This document shows, one piece after another, positions 16,432 to 24,861 of a DNA stretch of 64,000 bases. Location: positions 4,216,001 through 4,280,000 of the forward strand of contig NZ_CP116942.1 of assembly GCF_028532485.1 (NCBI RefSeq). The letters are read 5' to 3'. The notes beneath the pieces were generated by a model that was not told where the DNA came from, ran no database searches, and worked only from the letters and a program-made list of their open reading frames with translations. How positions within the stretch are numbered: the first letter of the stretch is position 1; every line of letters begins with the position of its first letter. Source of the stretch: Iamia majanohamensis (GTDB lineage Bacteria > Actinomycetota > Acidimicrobiia > Acidimicrobiales > Iamiaceae). Made by a program: the position numbers and the translations under genes.

Positions 16432-17841
16432 TCAGGCGGCGGGCGGGGCGCCCGTGACCCGGGCGACGAAGTCGGCGTGGTCGCGGGCGTTCTGGTCGGC
16501 GTAGTCCGACGCGAAGCGGGCCATGGCCCGGGCCATCGACCCGCCTCGGCCGACGTAGGCCGAGATCGCCACCGGGTCCCCGGTCCGGGCGTGGGCCCGG
16601 GCGAGGGTGCGCCCGCACATGTGGGCGTAGCCGCCGAGCAGGGTGGGGTCCATGTCGTCGACCGCGGCCGAGCCCTTCCAGTCCCACAGCTGGCGGAAGT
16701 AGAAGTCGTGGGTCGCACCGTCGGGGGTCTCCAGGCGCTCCCAGCCCAGCAGGACGTCGCTGGCCGACTGCACCAGCTTCTGGCCCTCCACCACCCGCTG
16801 GCCGTGCTGGGCGCAGGCACTGGGGCCGAGGTGCGCCTCGAGCACCGAGGCCTCGGCCTCCTTCACCTGCAGCAGCAGCGGGTCGGTCTCGTCCCGGCCC
16901 ATGAGGAGGGCCACCCAGCAGCGCGTCCCCACGCTGCCGACGCCCACGACCTTCCGCGCCAGGTCGACGAACCGGTAGCGGTGGAGCAGGATCCGCCGCT
17001 CAGGCGAGAGGGTGCGGCCGTAGGCCTCCAGGGCGTGGGCCACGAAGGCCTTCTGGTCGACGTGCTCCATCCCGGGGAGGAGCTCCTCGGCCCGGACGAG
17101 GAGGGGAGGGTCGCTCACGAAGCGGGGCTCGCCGTCGACGGTGGTGATCAGCTTGTCGAAGGCCCGGAGGTTGTCCTTGCCCCGGGCCTTGCGGAGGGCC
17201 CGCTGGACCCGCGCCCGGACCGCGGGCGAGGCCACGGCGTCGAGGCTCGAGACGGCCTCGTCGAGGCTCAGCCGCGAGTACCACACGTCGAGGTGGCCGG
17301 TGCCCGCCAGCTCGGCCATCGCCGTCGCGTACGACCGGGTGAGCACCTGCTGGGTGGCCTCCCGCTCCTCGGGGTCGTGCCCGTTGGCCCGGGCCGCGAC
17401 CTCGACGCTGGCCGCCAGGCGGGCGAGGTCCCACTCGAAGGGGCCCGGGAGGGTCTCGTCGAAGTCGTTGAGGTCGAACACCAGGGTGCGCTCGGGTGAC
17501 GCGAAGGCCCCGAAGTTGGCCAGGTGGGCGTCGCCGCAGAGCTGCACGGTGAGCCCGGTGTGGTCCCGGGACGCGAGGTCGGCCGCGAACACCGCGGCCG
17601 CCCCCCGGAAGAAGGCGAAGGGCGAGGCGGCCATCCGCTCGTGGCGGACCGGCACCAGCTCGGGCACCCGGCTGGCCTCCTGGTCGGCCAGGATCGCGAC
17701 GGGGTCCCGACGGGACGGCGATGCCTCCCAGCGCCCGAGCGACGACCGGGGCAGGCGCGCCCGCACGTCGCGGCCGGCCTGCGCCCTGGCCGCGAGGTCG
17801 TCGGGGGCGGGGGGCGGCGGTGGGGCGGCGACGGCGGACAT
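16432..17841 (-). CDS. DUF2252 family protein
   Basis: 469 residues from ATG 17841. The family hallmarks are clear: FFRGAAAVFAADL, the GDAHLANFG motif and the FDLNDFDETLPGPFEWDL motif, a kinase-like (aminoglycoside phosphotransferase-related) arrangement of His/Asn/Asp residues. DUF2252 proteins are widespread in actinobacteria but lack a proven substrate. The promoter carries TCACCC-N5-GGGTGA 60 bp upstream, the same element as the sulfatase operon. Confidence 0.88.
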   Translation of the reverse strand: MSAVAAPPPPPAPDDLAARAQAGRDVRARLPRSSLGRWEASPSRRDPVAILADQEASRVPELVPVRHERMAASPFAFFRGAAAVFAADLASRDHTGLTVQLCGDAHLANFGAFASPERTLVFDLNDFDETLPGPFEWDLARLAASVEVAARANGHDPEEREATQQVLTRSYATAMAELAGTGHLDVWYSRLSLDEAVSSLDAVASPAVRARVQRALRKARGKDNLRAFDKLITTVDGEPRFVSDPPLLVRAEELLPGMEHVDQKAFVAHALEAYGRTLSPERRILLHRYRFVDLARKVVGVGSVGTRCWVALLMGRDETDPLLLQVKEAEASVLEAHLGPSACAQHGQRVVEGQKLVQSASDVLLGWERLETPDGATHDFYFRQLWDWKGSAAVDDMDPTLLGGYAHMCGRTLARAHARTGDPVAISAYVGRGGSMARAMARFASDYADQNARDHADFVARVTGAPPAA

Positions 17842-17872
17842 GGCGGACCTCCTCGGCCGGGACGGCCGGCTC

Positions 17873-17917
17873 AACCTAGGACCGGCGGCGCAGTGCGTCG
17901 TCACCCGTGCGGGGTGA
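17873..17917 (-). promoter_or_regulatory. Predicted LAL-regulon promoter of the DUF2252 gene
   Basis: A perfect TCACCC-N5-GGGTGA (17901-17917), embedded in the last codons of the neighbouring membrane gene, is followed on the minus strand after 22 nt by TAGGTT (17873-17878). The palindrome extends to 10 bp on each side (GTCGTCACCC / GGGTGACGAC). The geometry is identical to the site at 15984. Confidence 0.6.
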
Positions 17918-18817
17918 CGACGACGGGGCCGCGTCGCCGTCGGCGGCCGACTCCACCGGCAACAGCACGGCCCCGACGAGGAAGCCGACGGCGCCCACGA
18001 ACGTGCCCAGGTTCACGAGCGTGATGTTGGCCGGCTCGCCAGTCGTGGTCACGATCCGGGCCGCGACGGCCGAGACCCCGAAGGCGATCGACCCCACCAG
18101 GTTCACCAGCCCGATGCGCCACCCGACCGAGCCGTCGGGCCGGGGCCGCACCCCCCGGTTCACCTCCGACCAGGCCATCCCGCTGGCGACGAGGAAGCAC
18201 ACCGAGCCGTAGACGTCGGGGGCCCACACCAGCCGCCGGACCTGCTCGGCGTCGAGGTCGGCGCGGGTCGCGGCGAAGGTGCTGACGTTGAAGAGCACCG
18301 TGCCGACCAGCTGCACCGCCGACGCCCACCAGTCGAGGCGGTGCGGCTTCCACCGGACGAGGTGGCGGAGCCCCGGACGGGCCGAGTCGGGCAGCACCCC
18401 CTCGGGGGCTCTGGCCGCCTCGTGGTACTGGACGGCCGCCGCCGCGGTGAAGGCGAGCGAGCCGACGAAGAAGGTGGCGGCCACGACGCTGCCGTCGACG
18501 TGGTCGAAGAACAGCGGGACCGACCCCAGGGCGAAGCACACCGACCCGAACGCGAACAGGCCCCCCATCCACCAGCTCGACGCCTGGGGACGCCCGCCCC
18601 AGCGCCCCTCGACGGCGCGGAGCCGGTGGCCGTCGGGGCGCCGGAGGCCCAGCCCCTTGCGGTGCCGGCGCGACGACCACTCGACCTCCGTGCCGTCGGG
18701 GCGGCGCAGGAGGGCGTGGGTGGTGAACGAGAGCGGCCCCCAGGTGCGCACCACGGTCCACCCGTCGGGCAGGGCGGGGAGGTCCCCGCCCCGCCCGGTG
18801 GCGGGCGGACCGGTCAC
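17876..18817 (-). CDS. Polytopic membrane protein
   Basis: 313 residues from GTG 18817. Residues 1-75 are soluble with a WTVVRTWGPLSF start; about six hydrophobic helices follow (from about 78), arranged in pairs with short charged loops and resembling the YrhK-like membrane-protein layout. No catalytic motif is seen. The GTG start overlaps the TGA stop of glutamate decarboxylase (GTGA), so it is co-translated with that enzyme; a role in the same acid or GABA physiology is inference. Confidence 0.75.
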   Translation of the reverse strand: MTGPPATGRGGDLPALPDGWTVVRTWGPLSFTTHALLRRPDGTEVEWSSRRHRKGLGLRRPDGHRLRAVEGRWGGRPQASSWWMGGLFAFGSVCFALGSVPLFFDHVDGSVVAATFFVGSLAFTAAAAVQYHEAARAPEGVLPDSARPGLRHLVRWKPHRLDWWASAVQLVGTVLFNVSTFAATRADLDAEQVRRLVWAPDVYGSVCFLVASGMAWSEVNRGVRPRPDGSVGWRIGLVNLVGSIAFGVSAVAARIVTTTGEPANITLVNLGTFVGAVGFLVGAVLLPVESAADGDAAPSSSPRTGDDALRRRS

Positions 18818-20232
18818 CGCACGTGGCGCGTGCGGGCCTTGCCGTGGGCCGCAGCGTGCTGAGGCGCGGTCCACAGGTCGGGCTTGCTGCTGGAGCGGGT
18901 GACCGGCTGCTCGGCCTCCAGGTCGTCCCACGCCTTGGCCAGGTCGCGCAGGAGCAAGTCGATCATCTGGCGGCTGAGGTCGAGGCGGACGACGACGCGC
19001 ATCAGGTGCACGTCCTCGGCGTCGGGCGGGAGGCTGTAGGCGGGCACGATCCACCCGTCCTCGCGCAGCCGGGCGGAGAGGTGGTACACGTCGAAGCCCG
19101 GGTCCCCCGCGATCTTGAAGGTGACCACCGGCTCGGCCAGGCCCGGGTTCAGGATCTCGAAGCGGCCCGTCGCCTCCAGCTCCTCGTTCAGGTGGCGGGC
19201 GTTGGCCAGGGTGTTGGCCACGATCGACGAGTACCCCGTCCGGCCGAGGCGGAGGAAGTTGTACATCTGGGCCTGGATCATGGCCGAGCCCCGGGAGAAG
19301 TTGAACGTGTAGGTGGGCTGGGCCCCGCCCAGGTAGTTCACGCTGAAGACCAGGTCCTCCGGCAGCTTCGACTTGTCCCGGAAGACGAGCCAGCCCACCC
19401 CCGGGTAGACGAGCCCGTACTTGTGGCCCGACGCATTGATCGACGCCACCTGCTCGAGGCGGAAGTCCCAGCGCAGGTCCGGGTGGGCGAAGGGGGCGAC
19501 GAAGGCGCCGCTGGCCCCGTCGACGTGCAGCGGGATGTCCCACCCCTCCTCGGCCTTGACCCGCACCAGGAGGTCGTTGATCTCCTCGATGGGGTCGGCC
19601 TCGCCGATGTGGGTGGTCCCGAGCACCGCACCCACGGCGATGGTGTTCTCGTCGAGGTGGCCCTCCACGTCGGCCGCGCTCAGCACGTAGCGGTCCGGCT
19701 GCATGGGGATCTTGCGCATCTCGACGTCGAAGTAGTTGGCGAACTTGTCCCACACGACGTGGGTCTCGGCGCCGAACACGACGTTGGGGCGGTCGGTGGG
19801 CAGGCCCTCGGCCTGGCGCCGGTCGCGCCAGCTGCGCTTGTGGGCGAGGAGGCCGAGCATGATCGCCTCCGACGACCCGATGGTGCCGACCCCCACGACC
19901 TCGGCCGGGTCGGGCGCGTTGAACAGGTCGCCCAGCATGTGGACGCAGGCCTCCTCGACCAGCGAGGCCGCCGGGTACTCCTCGTGGTCGATGTGGTTCT
20001 TGCGCAGCGAGTCGTGGATCAGGGCCTCGGCCTCGGGCTCCATCCAGGTGGTGACGAACGAGGCCAGGTTGAGCGTCTCGCGCCCGTCGAGCATGAGGGC
20101 GGTGTGGAGCAGCTCGTAGGCCTCGTCGGCCTGCATCCCCTCGGCCGGGAAGCGGGTCGGGTCGACCCGCTCGCGGAAGCCTCGGCGCCCGTGGATCGGG
20201 CCGAAGGGGTCGTCGGTCGGGGTCTCGGTCAC
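18814..20232 (-). CDS. gadB: Glutamate decarboxylase (PLP-dependent, group II)
   Basis: 472 residues from a GTG. The hallmarks of bacterial GadB are present: HEEYPA near 83, GTIGSSEAIMLG at 117-128, HVDGASG with the cofactor Asp238, and the SGHKYG motif with PLP lysine 271. The C-terminus is full length. It converts glutamate to GABA and CO2 while consuming a proton, a classic acid-resistance reaction. No antiporter gene is adjacent; the coupled membrane protein is a possible but untested partner. A variant TCACCC-N5-GGATGA site lies about 195 bp upstream. Confidence 0.93.
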   Translation of the reverse strand: MTETPTDDPFGPIHGRRGFRERVDPTRFPAEGMQADEAYELLHTALMLDGRETLNLASFVTTWMEPEAEALIHDSLRKNHIDHEEYPAASLVEEACVHMLGDLFNAPDPAEVVGVGTIGSSEAIMLGLLAHKRSWRDRRQAEGLPTDRPNVVFGAETHVVWDKFANYFDVEMRKIPMQPDRYVLSAADVEGHLDENTIAVGAVLGTTHIGEADPIEEINDLLVRVKAEEGWDIPLHVDGASGAFVAPFAHPDLRWDFRLEQVASINASGHKYGLVYPGVGWLVFRDKSKLPEDLVFSVNYLGGAQPTYTFNFSRGSAMIQAQMYNFLRLGRTGYSSIVANTLANARHLNEELEATGRFEILNPGLAEPVVTFKIAGDPGFDVYHLSARLREDGWIVPAYSLPPDAEDVHLMRVVVRLDLSRQMIDLLLRDLAKAWDDLEAEQPVTRSSSKPDLWTAPQHAAAHGKARTRHVR

Positions 20233-20556
20233 GTCAGGTCTCCTGGTGGTGGGTCGGCGACCCCGGTCGGGGGGCGCGGGGGTCGGCGGCCGGCGCACGG
20301 CCGGGGCGGCGGCGGGGGGCCATCTTGTCCATCGACGTCGTCGCCTGCTCGGTGAGGGTCGGGGGACCGCGACGGGGCGTCGCGGCCGTCCCCGCCCCAG
20401 CCAACCGCCGGACCGGCCCGGCATCATCACCCGGCTCGGATGAGCGGGTGGCGGGGCGCGACCTCGTCGGGGGCGTCCACCGCCACCGGCGGCACCGCGA
20501 TGTGGTTCACTCTCCCGGGGCGCTCGGGGGCGAGCGCCGATCGGGGGTCTGCTGCC
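20233..20556. other. Divergent intergenic region (324 bp)
   Basis: Very GC-rich spacer between glutamate decarboxylase (minus) and a lipoprotein hydrolase (plus). Apart from the palindromic operator variant at 20427-20443 I see no gene or RNA. A GTG-initiated extension of the hydrolase frame to 20440 exists but encodes a non-signal-like leader. Confidence 0.5.
20427..20443 (-). promoter_or_regulatory. Variant LAL-regulon site upstream of glutamate decarboxylase
   Basis: TCACCC-N5-GGATGA, one mismatch from the perfect sites; GGATGA is itself a classic MalT box. Reading toward gadB, the GGGTGA half is followed after 22 nt by TTGGCT (20399-20404), a poor -10. The 5' leader would be about 160 nt, so this assignment is weaker than the others. 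Confidence 0.4.
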
Positions 20557-21492
20557 GTGAAGCGCCAACGCCGTGTCCTGGCGGTGCTCGTCGTCCTCGC
20601 CGTGGCCCTGCTCGGCGCCTGCCGGACGAACGCGACGGTCACGGTCCAGACGACGACCCTGGGCCTGCCCTGCGGCGGGGGCACGACCGTGGGGGCCCGC
20701 TGGGCGCTGCCCACCGACGTCGCTCCCCGGGCCGTGGTCTACCTCCAGCACGGGTTCGCCCGGTCTGCCGCCCGGGTGGACGACGTGGCCCGCTCGATCG
20801 CGGCTCGAGGGCTGGCCGTGGTCTCGCCGGACCTGTCGGGCTTCGGCTCGTGCGCGATCAACGAGTCGGCCACCAGGGCCGCCGTGGCGGACCTGCTCGA
20901 CGGCCAGGGCCCCGACGGGCTCCAGGCCAGCGCCGACCGGGCCCGGGCCGCGGCCGGCCTGGCCCCGGCGCCCCTGCCGGCCGCGGTCGTGCTCGCCGGG
21001 CACTCGGCCGGCGGCGCGCTGGTGACCGCCGCTGCCGCCCGCCTGGCGACCGACCCGAGCAGCGCCGTCCGCCAGCGGCTGCGCGGCGTCGTCCTCCTCG
21101 ACCCGGTGGAGACGAGCGACCGGGCCATGGCCGCGGCGTTGCCCGCCCTGCGGTCCACCAGCGTCCTCACCGTCTCCGCCCCCGCCGGCGCCTGCAACGC
21201 CTCCGGCAGCGGGACGGCCGCGCTGGTCGCGGCCCGCACCGGCTTCGCCGGCGTCCGGCTGCCGACGGGGTGCCACTGCGACGCCGAGGCCGACTCCACC
21301 GACGCCCTGTGCACGCTGGTCTGCGGCACGCCCAGGGCGGGCAACGAGGCCGCCCTGAAGCGCCTCGCCTCGGACTGGGCCGACGACATGGCCCGGGGCC
21401 GGCGGGTCGACGGCGAGCCCTACCCCGGTGGCGGCTGGTTCGAGTCCCAGCGCGGTGCGGGCACCGTCGTGGCCCTCACCGGCACGGCCTAG
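20557..21492 (+). CDS. Secreted lipoprotein alpha/beta hydrolase
   Basis: 311 residues from GTG 20557. Basic n-region, hydrophobic core, then lipobox LLGAC (Cys22). The alpha/beta hydrolase fold is visible: YLQHGF, SPDLSGFGS and the nucleophile elbow GHSAGG. Several cysteines (CNASG, CHCDAE, CTLVCG) probably form disulfides, fitting an extracytoplasmic location. It resembles chlorophyllase/PHB-depolymerase-like hydrolases only in fold; the substrate is unknown. Confidence 0.8.
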   Translation: MKRQRRVLAVLVVLAVALLGACRTNATVTVQTTTLGLPCGGGTTVGARWALPTDVAPRAVVYLQHGFARSAARVDDVARSIAARGLAVVSPDLSGFGSCAINESATRAAVADLLDGQGPDGLQASADRARAAAGLAPAPLPAAVVLAGHSAGGALVTAAAARLATDPSSAVRQRLRGVVLLDPVETSDRAMAAALPALRSTSVLTVSAPAGACNASGSGTAALVAARTGFAGVRLPTGCHCDAEADSTDALCTLVCGTPRAGNEAALKRLASDWADDMARGRRVDGEPYPGGGWFESQRGAGTVVALTGTA

Positions 21493-21528
21493 CCGGCCGG
21501 CGCCGCCACCCGGCCCGCGCACCCGCCC

Positions 21529-22491
21529 TCAGGGGGCGGCGGCCGCGACCCGGAAGCCGATGTTGCCGGCCGTGCTGTCGGGGGTGTTGGCGCTGCGCGC
21601 ATCGACGCGGTAGCGCCAGCAGTAGCTCTCGTGGCAGAGGTAGGAGCCGCCCCGCATCACCCGGGCCTGGCCGCGGTCGGGGCCCTGCGGGTCGGTGCGG
21701 GGGGACCGCCGGTAGTAGGTGGGGTCGAACCAGTCGGCGCACCACTCCCACACGTTGCCGGTCACCTCGTGGAGCCCGAGCCCGTTCGGGGGGAAGGTCC
21801 CCACCGGGCAGGTGCCCCGCCACCCGTCCTCGCCCCGGTCCTCCTGGGGGAAGGCCCCCTGGTAGGTGTTCATGCGGTGCGCGCCCCCGGGCTCGCGCTC
21901 CTGGCCCCAGGGGTAGTGGGCCCCGTCGTCGGGGTGGCCGCCGCGGGCGGCGCGCTCCCACTCGGCCTCGGTGGGCAGGCGGGTGCCGCTCCAGGCGCAG
22001 AAGGCCACGGCGTCGTCCCAGCTGACGTGGACCACGGGGTGGTCGCCACGGCCGGCGACGTCGCTCTGCGGCCCCTCGGGGTGGCGCCAGTCCGCCCCCT
22101 CCACCAGGCGCCACCAGGGCGCCGCGGCCACGCCCCGGGTGGGCGGGAAGTCGTCGGGCAGCAGGCCGGCGAACACGAACGAGTCACCCAGCCGCTCCGC
22201 GGTGGTGCGGTGGCCGGTGGCAGCCACGAAGGCGCCGAAGAGGGTGTTGGTGACGGCGTGGCGCCCGATGGCGTGGGCGCCCACGTCGACGGGGTGGGCC
22301 GGGCCCTCCCCGTCGTCGCGGTAGCCCCGGGGGTCGTCGGTGCCCATCACGAAGGTGCCGGCGGCCAGCGCGACCAGGTCGAGGGCCGAGCGGTCGGGAC
22401 CCGCCCGCCCTCCGGGCGGCGGCGGGGGCGGGTCCTCGCCCGACGAGGTCCGCCCGGGGCCGCAGCACGCGCTCACCCCGCCAGTGTGCAC
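21529..22491 (-). CDS. Formylglycine-generating enzyme (sulfatase-modifying factor)
   Basis: 320 residues. The FGE-sulfatase fold is complete, ending in VMRGGSYLCHESYCWRYR followed by ARSANTPDSTAGNIGFR. The copper-binding cysteines Cys286 and Cys291 with C-x4-C spacing mark a true formylglycine-generating enzyme rather than an EgtB-like or non-catalytic homologue. It should oxidise the Cys of CxPxR sulfatases, and the arylsulfatase at 12333 (Cys93) is the only visible client in the window. It shows no signal peptide, consistent with a cytoplasmic sulfatase partner. It is not in the same operon as the sulfatase, about 7 kb away. Confidence 0.92.
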   Translation of the reverse strand: MHTGGVSACCGPGRTSSGEDPPPPPPGGRAGPDRSALDLVALAAGTFVMGTDDPRGYRDDGEGPAHPVDVGAHAIGRHAVTNTLFGAFVAATGHRTTAERLGDSFVFAGLLPDDFPPTRGVAAAPWWRLVEGADWRHPEGPQSDVAGRGDHPVVHVSWDDAVAFCAWSGTRLPTEAEWERAARGGHPDDGAHYPWGQEREPGGAHRMNTYQGAFPQEDRGEDGWRGTCPVGTFPPNGLGLHEVTGNVWEWCADWFDPTYYRRSPRTDPQGPDRGQARVMRGGSYLCHESYCWRYRVDARSANTPDSTAGNIGFRVAAAAP

Positions 22492-22583
22492 CGTGCGACG
22501 CCCCCGACCCGGGTGGGTGCGGGCGTGCTCCGGGCCGGGGGATCGGACGCCCCGCCGGGGGAGGCCGCCTATCCTCGCCCGGC

Positions 22584-23807
22584 GTGGGACGGCACCGGGC
22601 GACGCGACCGGCCTCGCTGGGCGCGGTGGTCCTGGCCGCCCTCCTCGGTGGCGCCTTCGCCGGCTTCCTCGCCTCGGTGTTCATCTGGCTGGTGGACGGC
22701 GGCACCGACCTGCTGTGGACCGAGCTGCCCGACCGGGTGGGGGTGGAGCCCTACGGGACGTGGTGGATGTTCGCGGTGCCGATCGTGGGCGGCGCCCTGG
22801 TCGGGCTCGGCCAGCGGTTCCTCGGCAACTACCCCCGTCCCATCGACGAGGCCATGGCCACCTGGAAGGCGGGCGGCCACCTCGACCCGAGGACGGTCCC
22901 CAAGACGGTCGTGAACTCGCTCGTCGCCCTCGTCTTCGGCGGGCCGGTGGGCTTCGAGGCCGCCCTCACCGGACTGCTCGGCGGCACCGCCACCCTGATC
23001 AGCACGCAGCTGCACCGGGCCGGCCGCTTCGTCCGCCAGGCCTGGGGGGCGGAGCGGATCGAGGCCGTCCCCCACGCCGTGCAGGTGCTGCCGTTCTACC
23101 TGGCCGCGCTGGCCGGCCTCTTCACCTACAAGGCCCTGCCCTTCGGCACGATCGATGTCGCCTTCCGTTTCGCCCCGAACCGCGAGGTGATGGGTGCCGA
23201 CGACGCGGTCGTCGTCGCCCTGTTCGCCGCGCTCGTCACCGTCCCCATCGCCTGGGCAACCGTCGCCATCCACCGGGCCGAGGCGGCCACCCTGTTCCGC
23301 CGGTCCCCCGTGGTGATCGGCATGGCCGGCGGGCTCCTGTTCGCCACCCTGGCGCTCGGGAACGACGCCGTGCTCTTCTCGGGTCAGGGGTCCATCCAGG
23401 ACCTCGGGGGCGTGGCCATCGCCTCGCTGCTGTACCTCACCGTGGCCAAGGTGGCCGCGCTGGTCATCGCCTACCTGGCCGGGTGGCGGGGCGGGCCGGT
23501 CTTCCCCTGCTTCCTGGCGGTGGCGGCGCTGGCCACCGCGGTGTCCGCCGGTGTCGGGACCTCGCCCGACCTGGTCATGATCGGCGGGATCGCCGCGGTC
23601 AGCTCGGTGTTCCTGAAGGGCCGGATCCCGGCCGCCTTCCTGCTGTCGCTGTACGTCGTGCCGCTGTCCTACGCCGGGGTCATCCTCGTCGGCGCCGCCG
23701 CCGCGGCCGCGGCGCTGGCCCTCGGTGCCTCCCTCGGGATCGTGCCGACGCCGGAGGCCCCGCCCGACCCGGAGGGCGCGCCGCCGACCGGGACGGCGAC
23801 GACCTAG
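22584..23807 (+). CDS. ClC-family-like chloride channel/transporter
   Basis: 407 residues with ten or more hydrophobic helices. GGPVGFEAALTG (about 113-124) corresponds to the ClC selectivity/gate motif GxxGxExP in a relaxed form, and WRGGPVFPCFLA (about 302-313) to the second GGxFxP-type motif. It is slightly shorter than typical ClC proteins and the gating-Glu context is altered, so ion specificity is uncertain. Its 3' end overlaps the convergent SGNH hydrolase by 4 bp. Confidence 0.75.
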   Translation: MGRHRATRPASLGAVVLAALLGGAFAGFLASVFIWLVDGGTDLLWTELPDRVGVEPYGTWWMFAVPIVGGALVGLGQRFLGNYPRPIDEAMATWKAGGHLDPRTVPKTVVNSLVALVFGGPVGFEAALTGLLGGTATLISTQLHRAGRFVRQAWGAERIEAVPHAVQVLPFYLAALAGLFTYKALPFGTIDVAFRFAPNREVMGADDAVVVALFAALVTVPIAWATVAIHRAEAATLFRRSPVVIGMAGGLLFATLALGNDAVLFSGQGSIQDLGGVAIASLLYLTVAKVAALVIAYLAGWRGGPVFPCFLAVAALATAVSAGVGTSPDLVMIGGIAAVSSVFLKGRIPAAFLLSLYVVPLSYAGVILVGAAAAAAALALGASLGIVPTPEAPPDPEGAPPTGTATT

Positions 23808-24697
23808 CGCCTCGGGCCCGCCGACGAGGCGACGGCCGACGTCGCGTCGACAGCCGCCCGGGACCCGACCCCGACGCGGCCGAACGCCTCCTGGAGGCCC
23901 GGCCGCGCCGCATCGGCCCAGCGGGCGTGGCCCTCGGGGCCGGGGTGGAAGAGGTCGGGGGCGAACACGGTGGGGTCCCGGAAGGCCACGTCGGCCGGGG
24001 TGACGTCGAGCAGGACGGCGGAGGGGTGCCGGGCGACGACCGCCTCGATGGCGAGGCGCACGCGCCGGGAGCGGAGCCGGAGCGCGTTCTCCAGGGGCGG
24101 GCGGACGCGGGCCACGTTGCCCAGGTCGCCCACGTTGGCCACGGCCAGCACCGGCACCGCGGCGCCCAGGTGGCGCAGCACGTCGTCGAGGTGGGCCACG
24201 ACCTGGCGGGTGGGGGTGCCGTGGACGACGTCGTTGGAGCCCACCGCGACCACGACGACGTCGGGCTCCAGGGCGACGGCCTCGGGGACCCGACGGGTGA
24301 CGTCGGCGGTGCGGGACCCACCGACCGCCAGGGAGGTCAGCGCGACCGGTCGGTCGAGGTGCAGGGCGACGAGGGCCTGCCGCAGCCAGATGGCGTCGGG
24401 GTCGTCGAGCCCGGGGCCGGTGAGGCTGCTGTCGCCCAGGGCCACGAGGCGCACGGGCGCACCGACGCCGGCGCCGGGCACCAGGCCCGAGGCGTCCAGG
24501 CCGACCAGGCCCGGCAGCGGGCGGTGGACGGTCCAGGCCAGCTCGGCCACGATGCCGGCGGCCGCCGCCGTCGCCAGCAGGGCCGGGCTCCAGGGCACCA
24601 CCCGCCGCAGGCGCGCCGTCAGACCTGCGGGTCGGGTCGCTGCGGTGCGGTCGGGGTGCCGGTCCATGGGTCCCTCGTGCCGGTGGGCGGCGTCCAC
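23804..24697 (-). CDS. SGNH/GDSL-family hydrolase with membrane anchor
   Basis: 297 residues (an internal ATG start at codon 11 is possible). One hydrophobic helix (about 38-56) anchors or exports it. The SGNH blocks are present: ALGDSS (Ser90) for block I, VGGS for block II, VGSNDVV for block III and DLFHPGPEGH for block V with its Asp-x-x-His. It should be an extracytoplasmic esterase, lipase or acetylhydrolase. Confidence 0.85.
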   Translation of the reverse strand: MDAAHRHEGPMDRHPDRTAATRPAGLTARLRRVVPWSPALLATAAAAGIVAELAWTVHRPLPGLVGLDASGLVPGAGVGAPVRLVALGDSSLTGPGLDDPDAIWLRQALVALHLDRPVALTSLAVGGSRTADVTRRVPEAVALEPDVVVVAVGSNDVVHGTPTRQVVAHLDDVLRHLGAAVPVLAVANVGDLGNVARVRPPLENALRLRSRRVRLAIEAVVARHPSAVLLDVTPADVAFRDPTVFAPDLFHPGPEGHARWADAARPGLQEAFGRVGVGSRAAVDATSAVASSAGPRR

Positions 24698-24825
24698 CTC
24701 ACTCTCCGGTCGGTGCGTCCGTCAACCACCTTCCGCTCGCTCCGCGGGGCCGCAGGGCGCGAGGGAGCGGTCCGGGCGGTCGGTACCATCGGCGCCGCCG
24801 CGGCCCCTGCTCACGAGGACGATCC

Positions 24826-24861
24826 ATGACCGACCCGATGCGCGCCTCGGTCCGCTCGTGA
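24826..24861 (+). CDS. Possible 11-residue leader ORF before the dihydropteroate synthase gene
   Basis: ATG at 24826 follows a reasonable GAGGAC ribosome-binding site and reads MTDPMRASVRS before a TGA that overlaps the GTG start of the next gene (GTGA). The downstream GTG has no Shine-Dalgarno of its own, so coupling through this mini-ORF would explain how it is translated. It could also be chance. Confidence 0.35.
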   Translation: MTDPMRASVRS

